A stretch of 64,000 nucleotides of DNA from Cytophagales bacterium (GTDB lineage: Bacteria > Bacteroidota > Bacteroidia > Cytophagales > Cyclobacteriaceae). Where the stretch lies: assembly GCA_025359125.1 (NCBI GenBank), contig JANYHI010000068.1, forward strand, positions 168,245-232,244. The letters run 5' to 3'. The translations under genes and the position numbers were made by a program. Below, piece by piece: positions 27,889 through 36,748 of this stretch (its first letter is position 1; every line of letters begins with the position of its first letter). A model generated the notes under the pieces. The model did no database searches. It had not been told where the DNA came from and worked only from the letters and a program-made list of their open reading frames with translations.

Positions 27889-29937
27889 TTATCTTCTTTG
27901 AAATTCTGGTGAACCAATTATAATTCCAACCACTTGAGCAAGCATTGTATTATCGCCAAATGAATTTTTTATTTTTGGTTCTGAATGGTTTGTTTTTTTT
28001 TCTTCCATTACCATCTCATCTGGCTCCATCTCATTTGAATTATTTCTTTGATTGGCAACGTCATTAATATTTTTATCAATACCTGGTTTGTTAATCAAAG
28101 GAGTTAGCCTAGAAATAGTTGTCTCTACATTTCGCTCAGGCATCATTAAATGAGAATAAGTGATAAGTGCGGCTTGTGCGCTTTCAGACTCGTGATGATC
28201 GTTCAATGAGGCTAAATCAAAACTAACTCCTGGAATTTTTTTAGCGGCCAACGCTAGCCCGAAATTCATTCGGGTTAACAACGCACCAGTATTAATCCAA
28301 TATTGCCCACGATCGGGAAATCCGGTTGGTGCAGAATAGAAATAAAGTTTCTGCCCCATTTTAGTAATCCATTGATTTACTTGAAAAGGAAATTCAATAT
28401 CTGCATCTAATGCGCGCACGCTGCTAATAGCATATTCAAAGGGAGATTTAGTTTTAGCTCGTAACGATTCTGCGTTCCAAAATTCTATGGAGGAGATCAT
28501 GGTGAGTAGTACTTCTGAAATATTTCCATCTGTATCTAAAAAGGTCTTCGCCATTTTATCCAGTAATGATTGAGGAGGAGTATCGCTAACAAAACGGATG
28601 GCTAATTTTTTACTGATGAATTTAGATGTAGAAGCATGATGCGCAAACGCACTCAAAAGATCAACTCCTTCTTGGTAGCCACCACCAGCTTTAAATTTTT
28701 TACCCAATACATTTTTTTCTTTGCTATCATGGCGATTGATGGCAAATAGAAAATCACCATCGTGCACAAATCCTTTTTTGGCAAGATTTTTTTCCCCGAC
28801 TTTATCTAATATCTTTCTAATGGTAGCAAATACACCGTCTTCTTTCATTGGGTAAATCGTCCAACCGGTAAGAACGCGAGCGGCTTCGGTTACATCTGTT
28901 TGTGTATAGCCTCCATCAACACCTAACGTGTGAAGCTCCATAACTTCCCTCGCGTAATTTTCATTTAAGCCTTGTGCCTTTTTCTTATTTGCTAATTTTA
29001 CATGTTGTGGTTTGATTTTTCGTTTGCCATTTCGGTTACCTTGTATTTCAAATTCTTTATGGGTGTCCATACTTAAAAAATTATCTAAGTACATTAACAT
29101 AGCGGGCGACTTTGCCGTGGCCAACAACATATCTTGAAATTTCGCAATTACATAAGGGCGAATGGCATCGCGCTCATATACTGGAATGAATTGCGCACAT
29201 TGATTTTTGGTAATGGAAACATTGAAGTGATTAAACCAAAAATCAGTTAATACTTCATGAAGTTGATTATTACTATATGTTGCCCTTATAATTTTTTGAT
29301 TGATTAATTGCCTGAATAATTCTTTTTCATCTCGTAATCCTTTTTGTTTTCGATAGGCTTCGTATTGTTGCTTCAATTCTTTTTTATTGATATCAGTAAT
29401 TGAATCTTTTGAGATAGCACCATCACGAATTGCCATTCGCCTAACTTCTACTCCCCGAGGGAACTGTGCTAAAATTTGTTCGTTACTCAGCGATAGTGCA
29501 TCGTAGCTACTTAACTTTTCTTTAAGATTTTCATCGTCCAGGTTTCCTTTTAATTGTTGGTTAACCCAATTTTCAATTCCGGTTTTTAGTACTAAATCAA
29601 CCTCACCGGGCTTCGCACCAAATGTGAATCGGCTGAGAAGATGGGCTGCTGCCTGCCGGTTAGTAAGACCTGCTTGTTCATAGGGAAATTTTATTTTGGG
29701 ATTTAAAACGAATGATGTTGTGAGAAAGAGGACACTAGTTATAAAAATGGTTTTTAAGATCGAAGTGCTTTGGGCCGGTACGAGCGCAGTACGGGCAGGG
29801 ATAGAGGCATTTGTTTGAGCCCTACCTTCACGTGCGTTTTTGCTTGCGGGCTGAAGAAGGTAGGCGAGTGCCGAAAGCCCGGTGGCCTTGCGCTTCGCTT
29901 GGCCAGCCCGCCTCATTATTTTTTTTATGGTGTTCAT
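27889..29937 (-). CDS. DUF1800 protein with an insertion in its signal peptide
   Basis: This 682-residue protein is exported. It belongs to DUF1800 (DLENWVNQQ-like start, GYTQTDVTEAARVLTGWTI, HARDHDSKEK-type region), typically paired with DUF1501, as here. The start ATG overlaps the DUF1501 stop (ATGA), which fixes it firmly. Between MNTIKKI and the hydrophobic core ILKTIFITSVLFLTT lie about 50 residues (TGLSALAYLLQPASKNARE and flanks) encoded by GC-richer, palindrome-rich DNA. These sit where a short signal-peptide n-region is expected. The function of the pair is unknown; roles in surface polysaccharide or sulfatase loci are common for homologues. Confidence 0.85.
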   Translation of the reverse strand: MNTIKKIMRRAGQAKRKATGLSALAYLLQPASKNAREGRAQTNASIPARTALVPAQSTSILKTIFITSVLFLTTSFVLNPKIKFPYEQAGLTNRQAAAHLLSRFTFGAKPGEVDLVLKTGIENWVNQQLKGNLDDENLKEKLSSYDALSLSNEQILAQFPRGVEVRRMAIRDGAISKDSITDINKKELKQQYEAYRKQKGLRDEKELFRQLINQKIIRATYSNNQLHEVLTDFWFNHFNVSITKNQCAQFIPVYERDAIRPYVIAKFQDMLLATAKSPAMLMYLDNFLSMDTHKEFEIQGNRNGKRKIKPQHVKLANKKKAQGLNENYAREVMELHTLGVDGGYTQTDVTEAARVLTGWTIYPMKEDGVFATIRKILDKVGEKNLAKKGFVHDGDFLFAINRHDSKEKNVLGKKFKAGGGYQEGVDLLSAFAHHASTSKFISKKLAIRFVSDTPPQSLLDKMAKTFLDTDGNISEVLLTMISSIEFWNAESLRAKTKSPFEYAISSVRALDADIEFPFQVNQWITKMGQKLYFYSAPTGFPDRGQYWINTGALLTRMNFGLALAAKKIPGVSFDLASLNDHHESESAQAALITYSHLMMPERNVETTISRLTPLINKPGIDKNINDVANQRNNSNEMEPDEMVMEEKKTNHSEPKIKNSFGDNTMLAQVVGIIIGSPEFQRR
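29772..29915. repeat. Palindrome-rich, GC-richer in-frame insert
   Basis: The arms CCTACCTTC (29821-29829) and GAAGGTAGG (29856-29864) are perfect. GGCC-x-x-GCG and CGC-x-x-GGCC pair at 29884-29904, and GTAC repeats around a 7-base loop near 29778-29792. Base composition differs from the flanks. It looks like a mobile palindromic repeat that entered the DUF1800 gene in frame. No second copy was found in this window, so the repeat status is inferred. Confidence 0.5.
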
Positions 29938-31181
29938 TGCATCACTCCAATTTTATTTCCTGTCCATTCGGGAAAAAGAATTTTATCGTTTTGAAGTTGT
30001 AGATGCTTATCTGCCACTTCACTAAAAATACTTCGGAAATCTGTAGTCACTGCCAAGTCGCGACCATCTTCTAAATTTTCTGGTGCTAATGGTTTCATGT
30101 TACCATGTACTTTTCCGCCTTGCACATTATTGCCAAGAATAAACATACAACTTCCTCGACCGTGATCAGTGCCGCCAGTGCCATTTTGTTTTACCGTGCG
30201 CCCAAATTCTGTCATGGTCATAAGCGTAACGTTATCTTGTAGTGCTCCTAAATCATTCCAAAATGCAGCGATGCTGTTACTTAAATCTTGTGCATTGCGG
30301 AAGAAAACTCCTTTGTCAGTTCCTTGATTGAAGTGTGTGTCCCATCCACCACTTTCTGCGAAAGCTACCTCAAGGCCAACATCCATTTTTATTAGCTGTG
30401 CAATTTGTTTCAGCGAACCGCCCAACGAAGAAGTTGAATACTTTGCCTCTTGCGAAGGTTTATAATTTTTAATGTCTGTTTTTTGTAACATCTTAATGGC
30501 ATCAAAGCTTTCTTTACCCGTTTCTTTTAGCAATTCACTACTCGTTTGATCGTATAACTCTTCAAAACTTTGCGCAGCCATATTTCCATTTGAGCCTTTT
30601 ACTTGAATAGCGAAATCGTTTAGGTTGTTGATGGCAATTGTCGGATTATCTCCGTAAAAAGAACGTGGTAAGCTGCTCGTTAAACTCACTGCACGAAAAG
30701 GACTTGCTTCATGGCCTAATAAACCCACAACTCTATTAAGCCAACCACTGTTGGTGCCTTTTCTAAAAGGCGTTCCGCTCTCCATATAATCTTGGGCATC
30801 GAAATGACTGCGCGTATTGTTTGGTGAACCCATTCCATGAACAATGGCGAGTTGCTTTTCTTGAAATAATTTTTGAAATGATTGAAGGCCGGGATGTAGA
30901 CCAAACTTTCCATCTAGATCTAATAATGATCCATTGTTGCTGGCATCCATAAATAATGTGGGTCGTGCTGCCTTTAAGTATGGATCGGTGAACGGAGTAA
31001 CAGCCATTAATCCATCCATGGCGCCACGCTGAAAAATACAAATCAGAATTTTATTTTTTTGATAGGGTGATATAATTTTTGTTTGGGCAACTGCGCGCGT
31101 AACAAATGAAGGCACTCCTCCTAAGCCAACCCCAAATAGCGCAAGACCACCAGATTTGATAAATGCTCTTCGTGAAATCAT
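29934..31181 (-). CDS. DUF1501 protein, Tat-type signal, partner of DUF1800
   Basis: This 415-residue protein has an N-terminal MISRRAFIKSGGLALFGVGL, a twin-arginine signal. The body matches DUF1501, an alkaline-phosphatase/sulfatase-fold family (FQRGAMDGLMAVTPF, TMTEFGRTVKQNGTGGTDHG, GGWDTHFNQGT). The H and D residues of TDHGRGS and GGWDTH are candidate metal ligands. Export through Tat suggests a cofactor or metal loaded in the cytoplasm. It overlaps the DUF1800 start by 4 bases. The substrate is unknown. Confidence 0.87.
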   Translation of the reverse strand: MISRRAFIKSGGLALFGVGLGGVPSFVTRAVAQTKIISPYQKNKILICIFQRGAMDGLMAVTPFTDPYLKAARPTLFMDASNNGSLLDLDGKFGLHPGLQSFQKLFQEKQLAIVHGMGSPNNTRSHFDAQDYMESGTPFRKGTNSGWLNRVVGLLGHEASPFRAVSLTSSLPRSFYGDNPTIAINNLNDFAIQVKGSNGNMAAQSFEELYDQTSSELLKETGKESFDAIKMLQKTDIKNYKPSQEAKYSTSSLGGSLKQIAQLIKMDVGLEVAFAESGGWDTHFNQGTDKGVFFRNAQDLSNSIAAFWNDLGALQDNVTLMTMTEFGRTVKQNGTGGTDHGRGSCMFILGNNVQGGKVHGNMKPLAPENLEDGRDLAVTTDFRSIFSEVADKHLQLQNDKILFPEWTGNKIGVMQ

Positions 31182-31375
31182 GTAGTGAAGGGATTGATTT
31201 GCATTTGACTAGAGAAAGATGGGTAGGTTTAAGCCAAATTAGAAGATAGCCCCGTATAGCCACTTCAAGTCGGGGGAGAAAAATTGAAAGATAGTTGACT
31301 TTTAGCCAAAAATATATTTGGATAAATTTGCAATGCGAGTTTAAGATAAGTTGGAGATATCTCTATTAAGCGAAA

Positions 31376-31399
31376 AAGGCGGGCTCCTCAGCCCGCCTT
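31376..31399 (-). terminator. Terminator of the Kelch/T9SS gene
   Basis: The arms AAGGCGGGCT and AGCCCGCCTT form a 10-bp stem with a CCTC loop. A T-run follows on the minus strand. The same hairpin, identical in arms and loop, recurs at 33924-33947. Confidence 0.8.
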
Positions 31400-31420
31400 G
31401 GTTTCTCATGACCTTCAATT

Positions 31421-32425
31421 TTAATGAGAGATAATGACTTGTTTTTGAGTAACTTCTTTACCGACCTGAATATTTAAATAGTAGATGCCATTTGGTAAAT
31501 TTACTATTAAAATCGTGATTTCCTTTTCTTGAGTATGCGTGGATAATACCTTTTCAAGGTTTTTATTAATTAGCATTATTTGAACATCTTCTTTACTATC
31601 TTCTTCCTTTGTCTTTATAGTAATAGTTTCACTGGCAGGGTTGGGGAATGCCGCGCGTAATTGAATGCCGCCACCGCCACCACCGGTTACATTTATTTTT
31701 AGGCTATGTGTATAACTATAGCCGCATGTATTATTAGCCCGACAGAACATAGTGAAAAGACCTGATTGGTCACCTGTTGTGGCACTTAAATAAGGTGTAG
31801 CTGTAGTGGTAGAGCCACCATATGGAATAAACCCACTTGGCAATGTCCAAGTATAGGAATCGGTATAAGGCACATTATCTACCTGATACGATACAAAGCT
31901 ACCTATACCTACTGTAATCGGGTTTTCCCCTCGTGTGGTTGACCAAATAAGAGTACTATTATTTGCTGGCGGTGCGCCCACCCAAACTGTTTTTTGTGGA
32001 AACGTTACAACTCTGCAAGCTAAATTAATTGAAGCTTGCACCCAGCCAGTTCCATTCGAATTATTACCCCTCACAGTGACAGTCTTTGTTCCTTGGCCAG
32101 ATAAAATAGAGATGTTAGTGCTTGTAGTCCAAGTAACTGTTCCAACTGCCGATAATTGAAGGGTAAATTGCGAGTCTACATTATTGCAGATTACTGCTGA
32201 GTTGGTTTGAATGTAATCAGTATCAATATCTGGATAGAATTGATAATTGGCTAAGTTATTTTGATTGGTTGAGCTTCTAAATGAACCTGTAGAGATGTAT
32301 CCATTCTCGCAATTTGATGAGGCTGCATTTTGAGATAAAAATTGTGGTGCTAAGATTGGTAATGTACTCCATTGATTTGAGTTTGGATTATATTTTAAAA
32401 TTTTTGTGATATGGTAAAATCCCAA
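31421..32425 (-). CDS. 3' part of a frameshifted Kelch/T9SS gene
   Basis: This reading frame holds the rest of the gene that begins at 33273. Its first residues (TKILKYNPNSNQWSTLP) complete a Kelch blade, so the nominal TTG start near 32425 is not a real start. PKD/Ig-like segments follow (TGWVQASINLACR, SYTWTLPSGFIPYGG). A type A T9SS sorting domain ends it (RAAFPNPASETITIK, ending VTQKQVIISH). One added base at the T5 run 32401-32405 would join it to the upstream half. As it stands, the sorting domain would be lost from the product. Confidence 0.75.
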   Translation of the reverse strand: MGFYHITKILKYNPNSNQWSTLPILAPQFLSQNAASSNCENGYISTGSFRSSTNQNNLANYQFYPDIDTDYIQTNSAVICNNVDSQFTLQLSAVGTVTWTTSTNISILSGQGTKTVTVRGNNSNGTGWVQASINLACRVVTFPQKTVWVGAPPANNSTLIWSTTRGENPITVGIGSFVSYQVDNVPYTDSYTWTLPSGFIPYGGSTTTATPYLSATTGDQSGLFTMFCRANNTCGYSYTHSLKINVTGGGGGGIQLRAAFPNPASETITIKTKEEDSKEDVQIMLINKNLEKVLSTHTQEKEITILIVNLPNGIYYLNIQVGKEVTQKQVIISH

Positions 32426-33273
32426 ACCGTTTTAAAGGGATCAGAACTTGCAACAGCACCTCCCACAATATACCCTCTATCTAAAGATGAAAATGCTGCA
32501 GCAATATGAGTTGAAAATGGCATGAATGCTTTAGGTTTCCAATCTAAAGTTAAAGGGTCAAACTCATAAGTACCCAAACTAAATGCACCCTGTTCACCAT
32601 TCTGTCCACCTGCTTCAAAGGCTGGTGTAAAGCCCCCAGCTATGTAAGCCTTTCCATTAAGAACAAAGGAGGATGCGCTCACTAGACCACGAAAATTTGT
32701 TGGATATGTTCTTTCTGTCCAAGTTTCATTAATGGGATTGAATTCAAAAATTGTTTTTGTGGACGTTCCAATGTTAGCCCAAGTTCCTCCGCTGGTGGAG
32801 CCTAAGGCAATATACCCTTTACCATTAATCGCAAATCCAACTGCCCCTAACCTTCCCGTAGGTCCAACATTATTAATTTGTGTCCAGCTATCTGTAATCG
32901 GATCATATTTATAAAAATCATTAGCAAAAGTTGCTGCTGTATTAAAACGACCACCACCATTAATTTTCCCCGTGCCTACATATCCTTTTCCATTTATAGC
33001 AAATGAAGCGGCCATCATACGCCCTGGGGCAGTACCCATGTTTTGCTTTTCTCTCCATTGGCTTGTATTTACATCGTATGCCCATAAGTCATTTTTCTCG
33101 GTGATTCCATCACCACCAGTTGCGTAATAAACAATATTGCCGATGGAGAAAGAGGTAGCTGCAACCCGTTGGGTGCTAGGAAAATCAGGTAAGACTGTCC
33201 ATGTGCCTTGCCCGAAAGCAAAACTTGAGATAAAAGCTGATAGAATTATTTGAATTTTTTGTAGATTTGACAT
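32395..33273 (-). CDS. 5' part of a frameshifted Kelch/T9SS gene
   Basis: This 292-residue frame starts with a signal peptide (MSNLQKIQIILSAFISSFAF, then GQ). About five Kelch repeats follow (NDLWAYDVNTSQWREKQNM, GKGYIALGSTSGG), the start of a six- or seven-bladed galactose-oxidase-like propeller. It ends prematurely at TISQKF and a stop. The propeller continues in the -1 frame at 31421-32425. The whole repaired gene would encode about 620 residues and be a T9SS surface protein. Confidence 0.8.
   Translation of the reverse strand: MSNLQKIQIILSAFISSFAFGQGTWTVLPDFPSTQRVAATSFSIGNIVYYATGGDGITEKNDLWAYDVNTSQWREKQNMGTAPGRMMAASFAINGKGYVGTGKINGGGRFNTAATFANDFYKYDPITDSWTQINNVGPTGRLGAVGFAINGKGYIALGSTSGGTWANIGTSTKTIFEFNPINETWTERTYPTNFRGLVSASSFVLNGKAYIAGGFTPAFEAGGQNGEQGAFSLGTYEFDPLTLDWKPKAFMPFSTHIAAAFSSLDRGYIVGGAVASSDPFKTVWDFTISQKF
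33262..33269 (+). promoter_or_regulatory. -7 box for the divergent lipoprotein gene
   Basis: TAGATTTG is a perfect TAnnTTTG match, 22 bases before the ATG at 33292. It lies inside the first codons of the divergent Kelch gene. The -33 element is not clear. Confidence 0.4.
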
Positions 33274-33277
33274 AACA

Positions 33278-33285
33278 CAAAGCTA
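33278..33285 (-). promoter_or_regulatory. -7 box very close to the Kelch gene start
   Basis: On the minus strand this reads TAGCTTTG, a perfect -7 box, ending 4 bases before the ATG at 33273. Transcription would begin at or near the start codon, giving an almost leaderless mRNA. TTG lies 15 bases upstream as a possible -33 element. Confidence 0.45.
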
Positions 33286-33291
33286 GATTTA

Positions 33292-33916
33292 ATGAATGCA
33301 CAATTAAATAAAAGTTTTTTTTTTCAGGATTTCCAAGGGATTTCTTTTCATTTTAATATTTATTAAGTGCAATTCTGAAACAAAATCAAAAATTTGTAAT
33401 TGCGAGGGTCAATTGGTTTCCTTTAAAAACTATAGAGGAATAGTTGCCCAAGTAAGAACAAATGATTTTGTGATTATATCAGATAAATTGGATTTTATTT
33501 CTGTTTGTTCAGGATTGAATGATTCGTTGAAGATAGATGGCCAGAAAGTAATTTTTTCTGGTATGTATATTAAAAATTGCCAGACCACCATCCCATCATA
33601 TGGAGTTACAAAGGAAAATGTGCAATTGACAAACCTTCAAAAATCTGATACCATTTTTACCAGCGATCCGCTAGTAATCGATATTTTTCGCTCGGAAGAT
33701 TTTGGATATCCGGTTGGTTTTGGATATTTTATTAACTTCAAAAATAGCTTCAAAATCCATCAAGAAACTATACCCGGCATAGGCAACAACATTACTTTTA
33801 AAACACCGAAAGATGCTTATAAGATTGCCATACGAGTGAGTTATCGACTGAACACCAAGAATGATTTCCCTTCTACGCCTTACACGGATTTGTATTTTTT
33901 GAAAATGGTAAATTGA
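33292..33916 (+). CDS. DUF4907-like lipoprotein, frameshifted at a T10 run
   Basis: The ATG at 33292 opens a frame (MNAQLNKSFFF) that runs into ten T bases at 33315-33324. After them, the frame that stays open to 33916 is +1. With nine T the product would read MNAQLNKSFFFRISKGFLFI and then LIFIKC, a complete lipoprotein signal. Without correction, the open frame has only non-ATG starts such as TTG 33413. The C-terminal part (GFGYFINFKNSFKIHQETIP, FKTPKDAYKIA, FPSTPYTDLYFL) resembles DUF4907, a small family I recall near Kelch proteins in Bacteroidota. Function unknown. Confidence 0.6.
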
Positions 33917-33923
33917 AACTAAA

Positions 33924-33947
33924 AAGGCGGGCTCCTCAGCCCGCCTT
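33924..33947 (-). terminator. Terminator shared by clpB and the convergent lipoprotein gene
   Basis: It has the same arms AAGGCGGGCT and AGCCCGCCTT with a CCTC loop as at 31376. A T-run follows on the minus strand, which makes it the clpB terminator. It starts 8 bases after the + strand stop at 33916, so it may serve both directions. Confidence 0.75.
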
Positions 33948-33959
33948 ACCCCCAATACC

Positions 33960-33979
33960 ATCCCGCAAAAATGCGGGAT
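33960..33979. terminator. Second hairpin after clpB
   Basis: The arms ATCCCGCA and TGCGGGAT are perfect around an AAAA loop. No U-run follows in either direction, so it may only support the neighbouring terminator or protect mRNA ends. Confidence 0.4.
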
Positions 33980-34010
33980 CAACACAAACCAACTTCACTT
34001 TTTTTACTTT

Positions 34011-36626
34011 TTATTTAACCACTTCGGGTTTAATAATGTTTATAAAGGCGAACTCTACTTCGTTTTTTAAATCAACAAAAATTACCGAGTCCTTGTTCAC
34101 TTGCCCCGATAAAATTTGCTTAGACAATTCATTTAGTATTTCGCGCTGAATCACTCTTTTCAATGGCCGCGCTCCAAACTGCGGATCGAACCCTAATTTG
34201 GCTAATCTGTTTAAGGCCTGCTCTGAAATATCTAGTTTTATGCCAGTGTCTGCTAAACGTTTTTGAATCAACTTAAATTGTATTGCTACAATTTTGCGAA
34301 TATCTGCTTTGCTGAGCGGACGAAACATGATCACTTCATCAATGCGATTGAGAAACTCCGGCCGCACCGATTGTTTTAAAATACTTAGCACTTGTTCTTT
34401 TGTTTCTTCGATTACTTCAAAAAAGTTGGTGTCCGTAATTTTTTCAAAATTTTCTTGAATGATGGCAGATCCAATATTAGTAGTCATAATGATAATTGTG
34501 TTTTTAAAGTTGGCCATTCTGCCCTTGTTGTCGGTAAGGCGGCCATCATCTAAAACCTGTAATAAAATATTGAAAACATCGGGATGTGCCTTTTCAATTT
34601 CGTCTAGCAAAATAACTGAATACGGTTTTCTGCGAACCGCTTCCGTTAATTGTCCACCTTCATCATAGCCAACATATCCCGGAGGCGCACCAATCAATCT
34701 GCTTACGCTATGCTTCTCTTGGTATTCGCTCATATCAATTCGTACCATCGCGTTATCATCGTTAAAGAGATAATCGGCCAATGCTTTTGATAATTCTGTT
34801 TTACCTACACCTGTGGTGCCCATAAAAATGAAAGAACCAATAGGTCGCTTAGGGTCTTGCAAACCCGCGCGACTTCTTCTTACCGCATCACTCAATGCTT
34901 TGATGGCTTCTTCTTGGCCGGCTACACGTTTACCTAGTTCTTCTTCCAGAGTCAATAATTTTTTGCGTTCGCTTTGCAGCATTTTAGAAACGGGTATGCC
35001 CGTCCACTTGGCTACAATCTCAGCAATATCTTCGCTATCTACTTCTTCTTTTAAAAGAGAATGATCGCCCTGCATTTCTTTCATCCGCAATTGAAGATCG
35101 CTCAATCGTTTTTCGGCAGTAGTAATTTTACCGTAGCGAATTTCGGCAACCTTTCCATAGTCTCCGGCCTTCTCGGCTTGCTCTGCTTCATACTTTAATT
35201 TATCCATTGCTTCCTTCTCCCAGCGAATGCCTTGTATTACTTCCTTCTCACTTTCCCATTTCGCTTTTAGCGAATTGCGGGTTTCAGAAATTTCGGCAAT
35301 GTCTTTACTTAAAACAGATTCTTTGCCTTTGTTTTTTTCTCTTCGGATAGCTTCGCGCTCAATTTCTAATTGCATGATTTTGCGATTGAGTTCGTCTAAC
35401 TCTTGCGGCAGCGAATCCATTTCTAGCCTAAGCTTAGATGCAGCCTCGTCCATCAAGTCAATCGCCTTGTCGGGAAGAAAGCGATCAGAAATATATCGGC
35501 TCGATAATTCTACGGAAGAAATTACTGCATCATCTTTAATGCGCACACCGTGATGCAATTCGTATTTGTCTTTAATCCCGCGAAGGATAGAAATAGAGTC
35601 TTCAACAGAAGGCTCATCTACCATTACCGCTTGGAATCTGCGCTCTAACGCTTTGTCTTTCTCAATATATTTTTGATATTCTTTTAAAGTAGTTGCACCG
35701 ATCGCATGCAGTTCTCCGCGGGCCAATGCAGGCTTTAGTAAGTTGGCCGCATCCATGGCACCTTCTCCACCACCGGCACCAATCAGTGTGTGAATCTCAT
35801 CAATGAATAGAATTATTTCTCCGTCAGAGTCTGTCACTTCTTTGATAACCGATTTCAAGCGCTCTTCAAATTCTCCTTTGTATTTGGCGCCTGCTACAAG
35901 CAAGCCCATATCAAGCGAAATAAGAAGTTTTGATTTTAAATTTTCGGGCACATCGCCATCTACAATACGTTGCGCGAGCCCTTCTACAATAGCAGTTTTG
36001 CCTACGCCAGGTTCGCCTAAAAGAATAGGATTATTTTTTGTTCTTCGCGCTAAGATTTGAAGTACGCGTCTGATTTCTTCATCGCGACCAATTACCGGAT
36101 CTATTTTTCCTTTCTTGGCGAGATCGTTTAAATTTTTTGAATACCGTTCAAGAGATTTATACTTGGTTTCTGCATTTTGATCTTTTACAGTTGCCCCTCC
36201 ACGCAATTCCTGAATGGCTTTAATTAAACTGCTTCGATCGAAGCCAACATCTTTCATTAACATGCTTACTTTATCTTTCGTAGCAAGCAGCGCCAGTAAC
36301 AAGTGCTCTACAGCTACATATTCATCTTTAAACTCACGAAGTTCTTTTTCAGCATTTTGTAAAACGGTGTTAGATGCATTGGTTAAATAAGCTAGCTGAC
36401 CAGAAACTTTTGGATAAGAATTTACGATCTCATTTAACTTGGTTTCTAAAATAGTTGAACTAATATTCAGTTTTTTAAAAACATAGTTTGAAACATTCTC
36501 ATCTGTTTCCAAGATTGCTTTCAAGATATGCCCCGGCTCAATACCTTGTTGCAGAAGTGCGGTAGCTATTTCAGCAGCTTTCTGTAAGGCCTCTTGTGAT
36601 TTTATGGTGAATTTATCGAAGTTCAT
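34011..36626 (-). CDS. clpB: ATP-dependent disaggregase ClpB
   Basis: ClpB is a cytoplasmic AAA+ hexamer that works with DnaK, DnaJ and GrpE to dissolve aggregates. The 871 residues give the standard order: Clp N-domain (1-145), first AAA+ module with Walker A GEPGVGKT and Walker [10 protein letters not shown], the coiled-coil middle domain (about 405-525), and a second AAA+ module with GTTGVGKT and [20 protein letters not shown], with its pore Tyr, is present. No HrcA/CIRCE inverted repeat was seen upstream. Confidence 0.98.
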   Translation of the reverse strand: MNFDKFTIKSQEALQKAAEIATALLQQGIEPGHILKAILETDENVSNYVFKKLNISSTILETKLNEIVNSYPKVSGQLAYLTNASNTVLQNAEKELREFKDEYVAVEHLLLALLATKDKVSMLMKDVGFDRSSLIKAIQELRGGATVKDQNAETKYKSLERYSKNLNDLAKKGKIDPVIGRDEEIRRVLQILARRTKNNPILLGEPGVGKTAIVEGLAQRIVDGDVPENLKSKLLISLDMGLLVAGAKYKGEFEERLKSVIKEVTDSDGEIILFIDEIHTLIGAGGGEGAMDAANLLKPALARGELHAIGATTLKEYQKYIEKDKALERRFQAVMVDEPSVEDSISILRGIKDKYELHHGVRIKDDAVISSVELSSRYISDRFLPDKAIDLMDEAASKLRLEMDSLPQELDELNRKIMQLEIEREAIRREKNKGKESVLSKDIAEISETRNSLKAKWESEKEVIQGIRWEKEAMDKLKYEAEQAEKAGDYGKVAEIRYGKITTAEKRLSDLQLRMKEMQGDHSLLKEEVDSEDIAEIVAKWTGIPVSKMLQSERKKLLTLEEELGKRVAGQEEAIKALSDAVRRSRAGLQDPKRPIGSFIFMGTTGVGKTELSKALADYLFNDDNAMVRIDMSEYQEKHSVSRLIGAPPGYVGYDEGGQLTEAVRRKPYSVILLDEIEKAHPDVFNILLQVLDDGRLTDNKGRMANFKNTIIIMTTNIGSAIIQENFEKITDTNFFEVIEETKEQVLSILKQSVRPEFLNRIDEVIMFRPLSKADIRKIVAIQFKLIQKRLADTGIKLDISEQALNRLAKLGFDPQFGARPLKRVIQREILNELSKQILSGQVNKDSVIFVDLKNEVEFAFINIIKPEVVK

Positions 36627-36748
36627 AAATCAATTTTTTTCTCAACTATTATCAAATAACTATCCATCATAATTAGTTCGTGTTTTTAAGAAAAATTGAC
36701 GCTAAATTGAAGGTAATTAGTTTGTTTACAGACACAATGACTTAACAC

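Noticed and set aside
29884..29904. Palindrome as an intrinsic terminator
   Set aside because: It lies within an open coding frame fixed by start-stop overlap and has no U-run.
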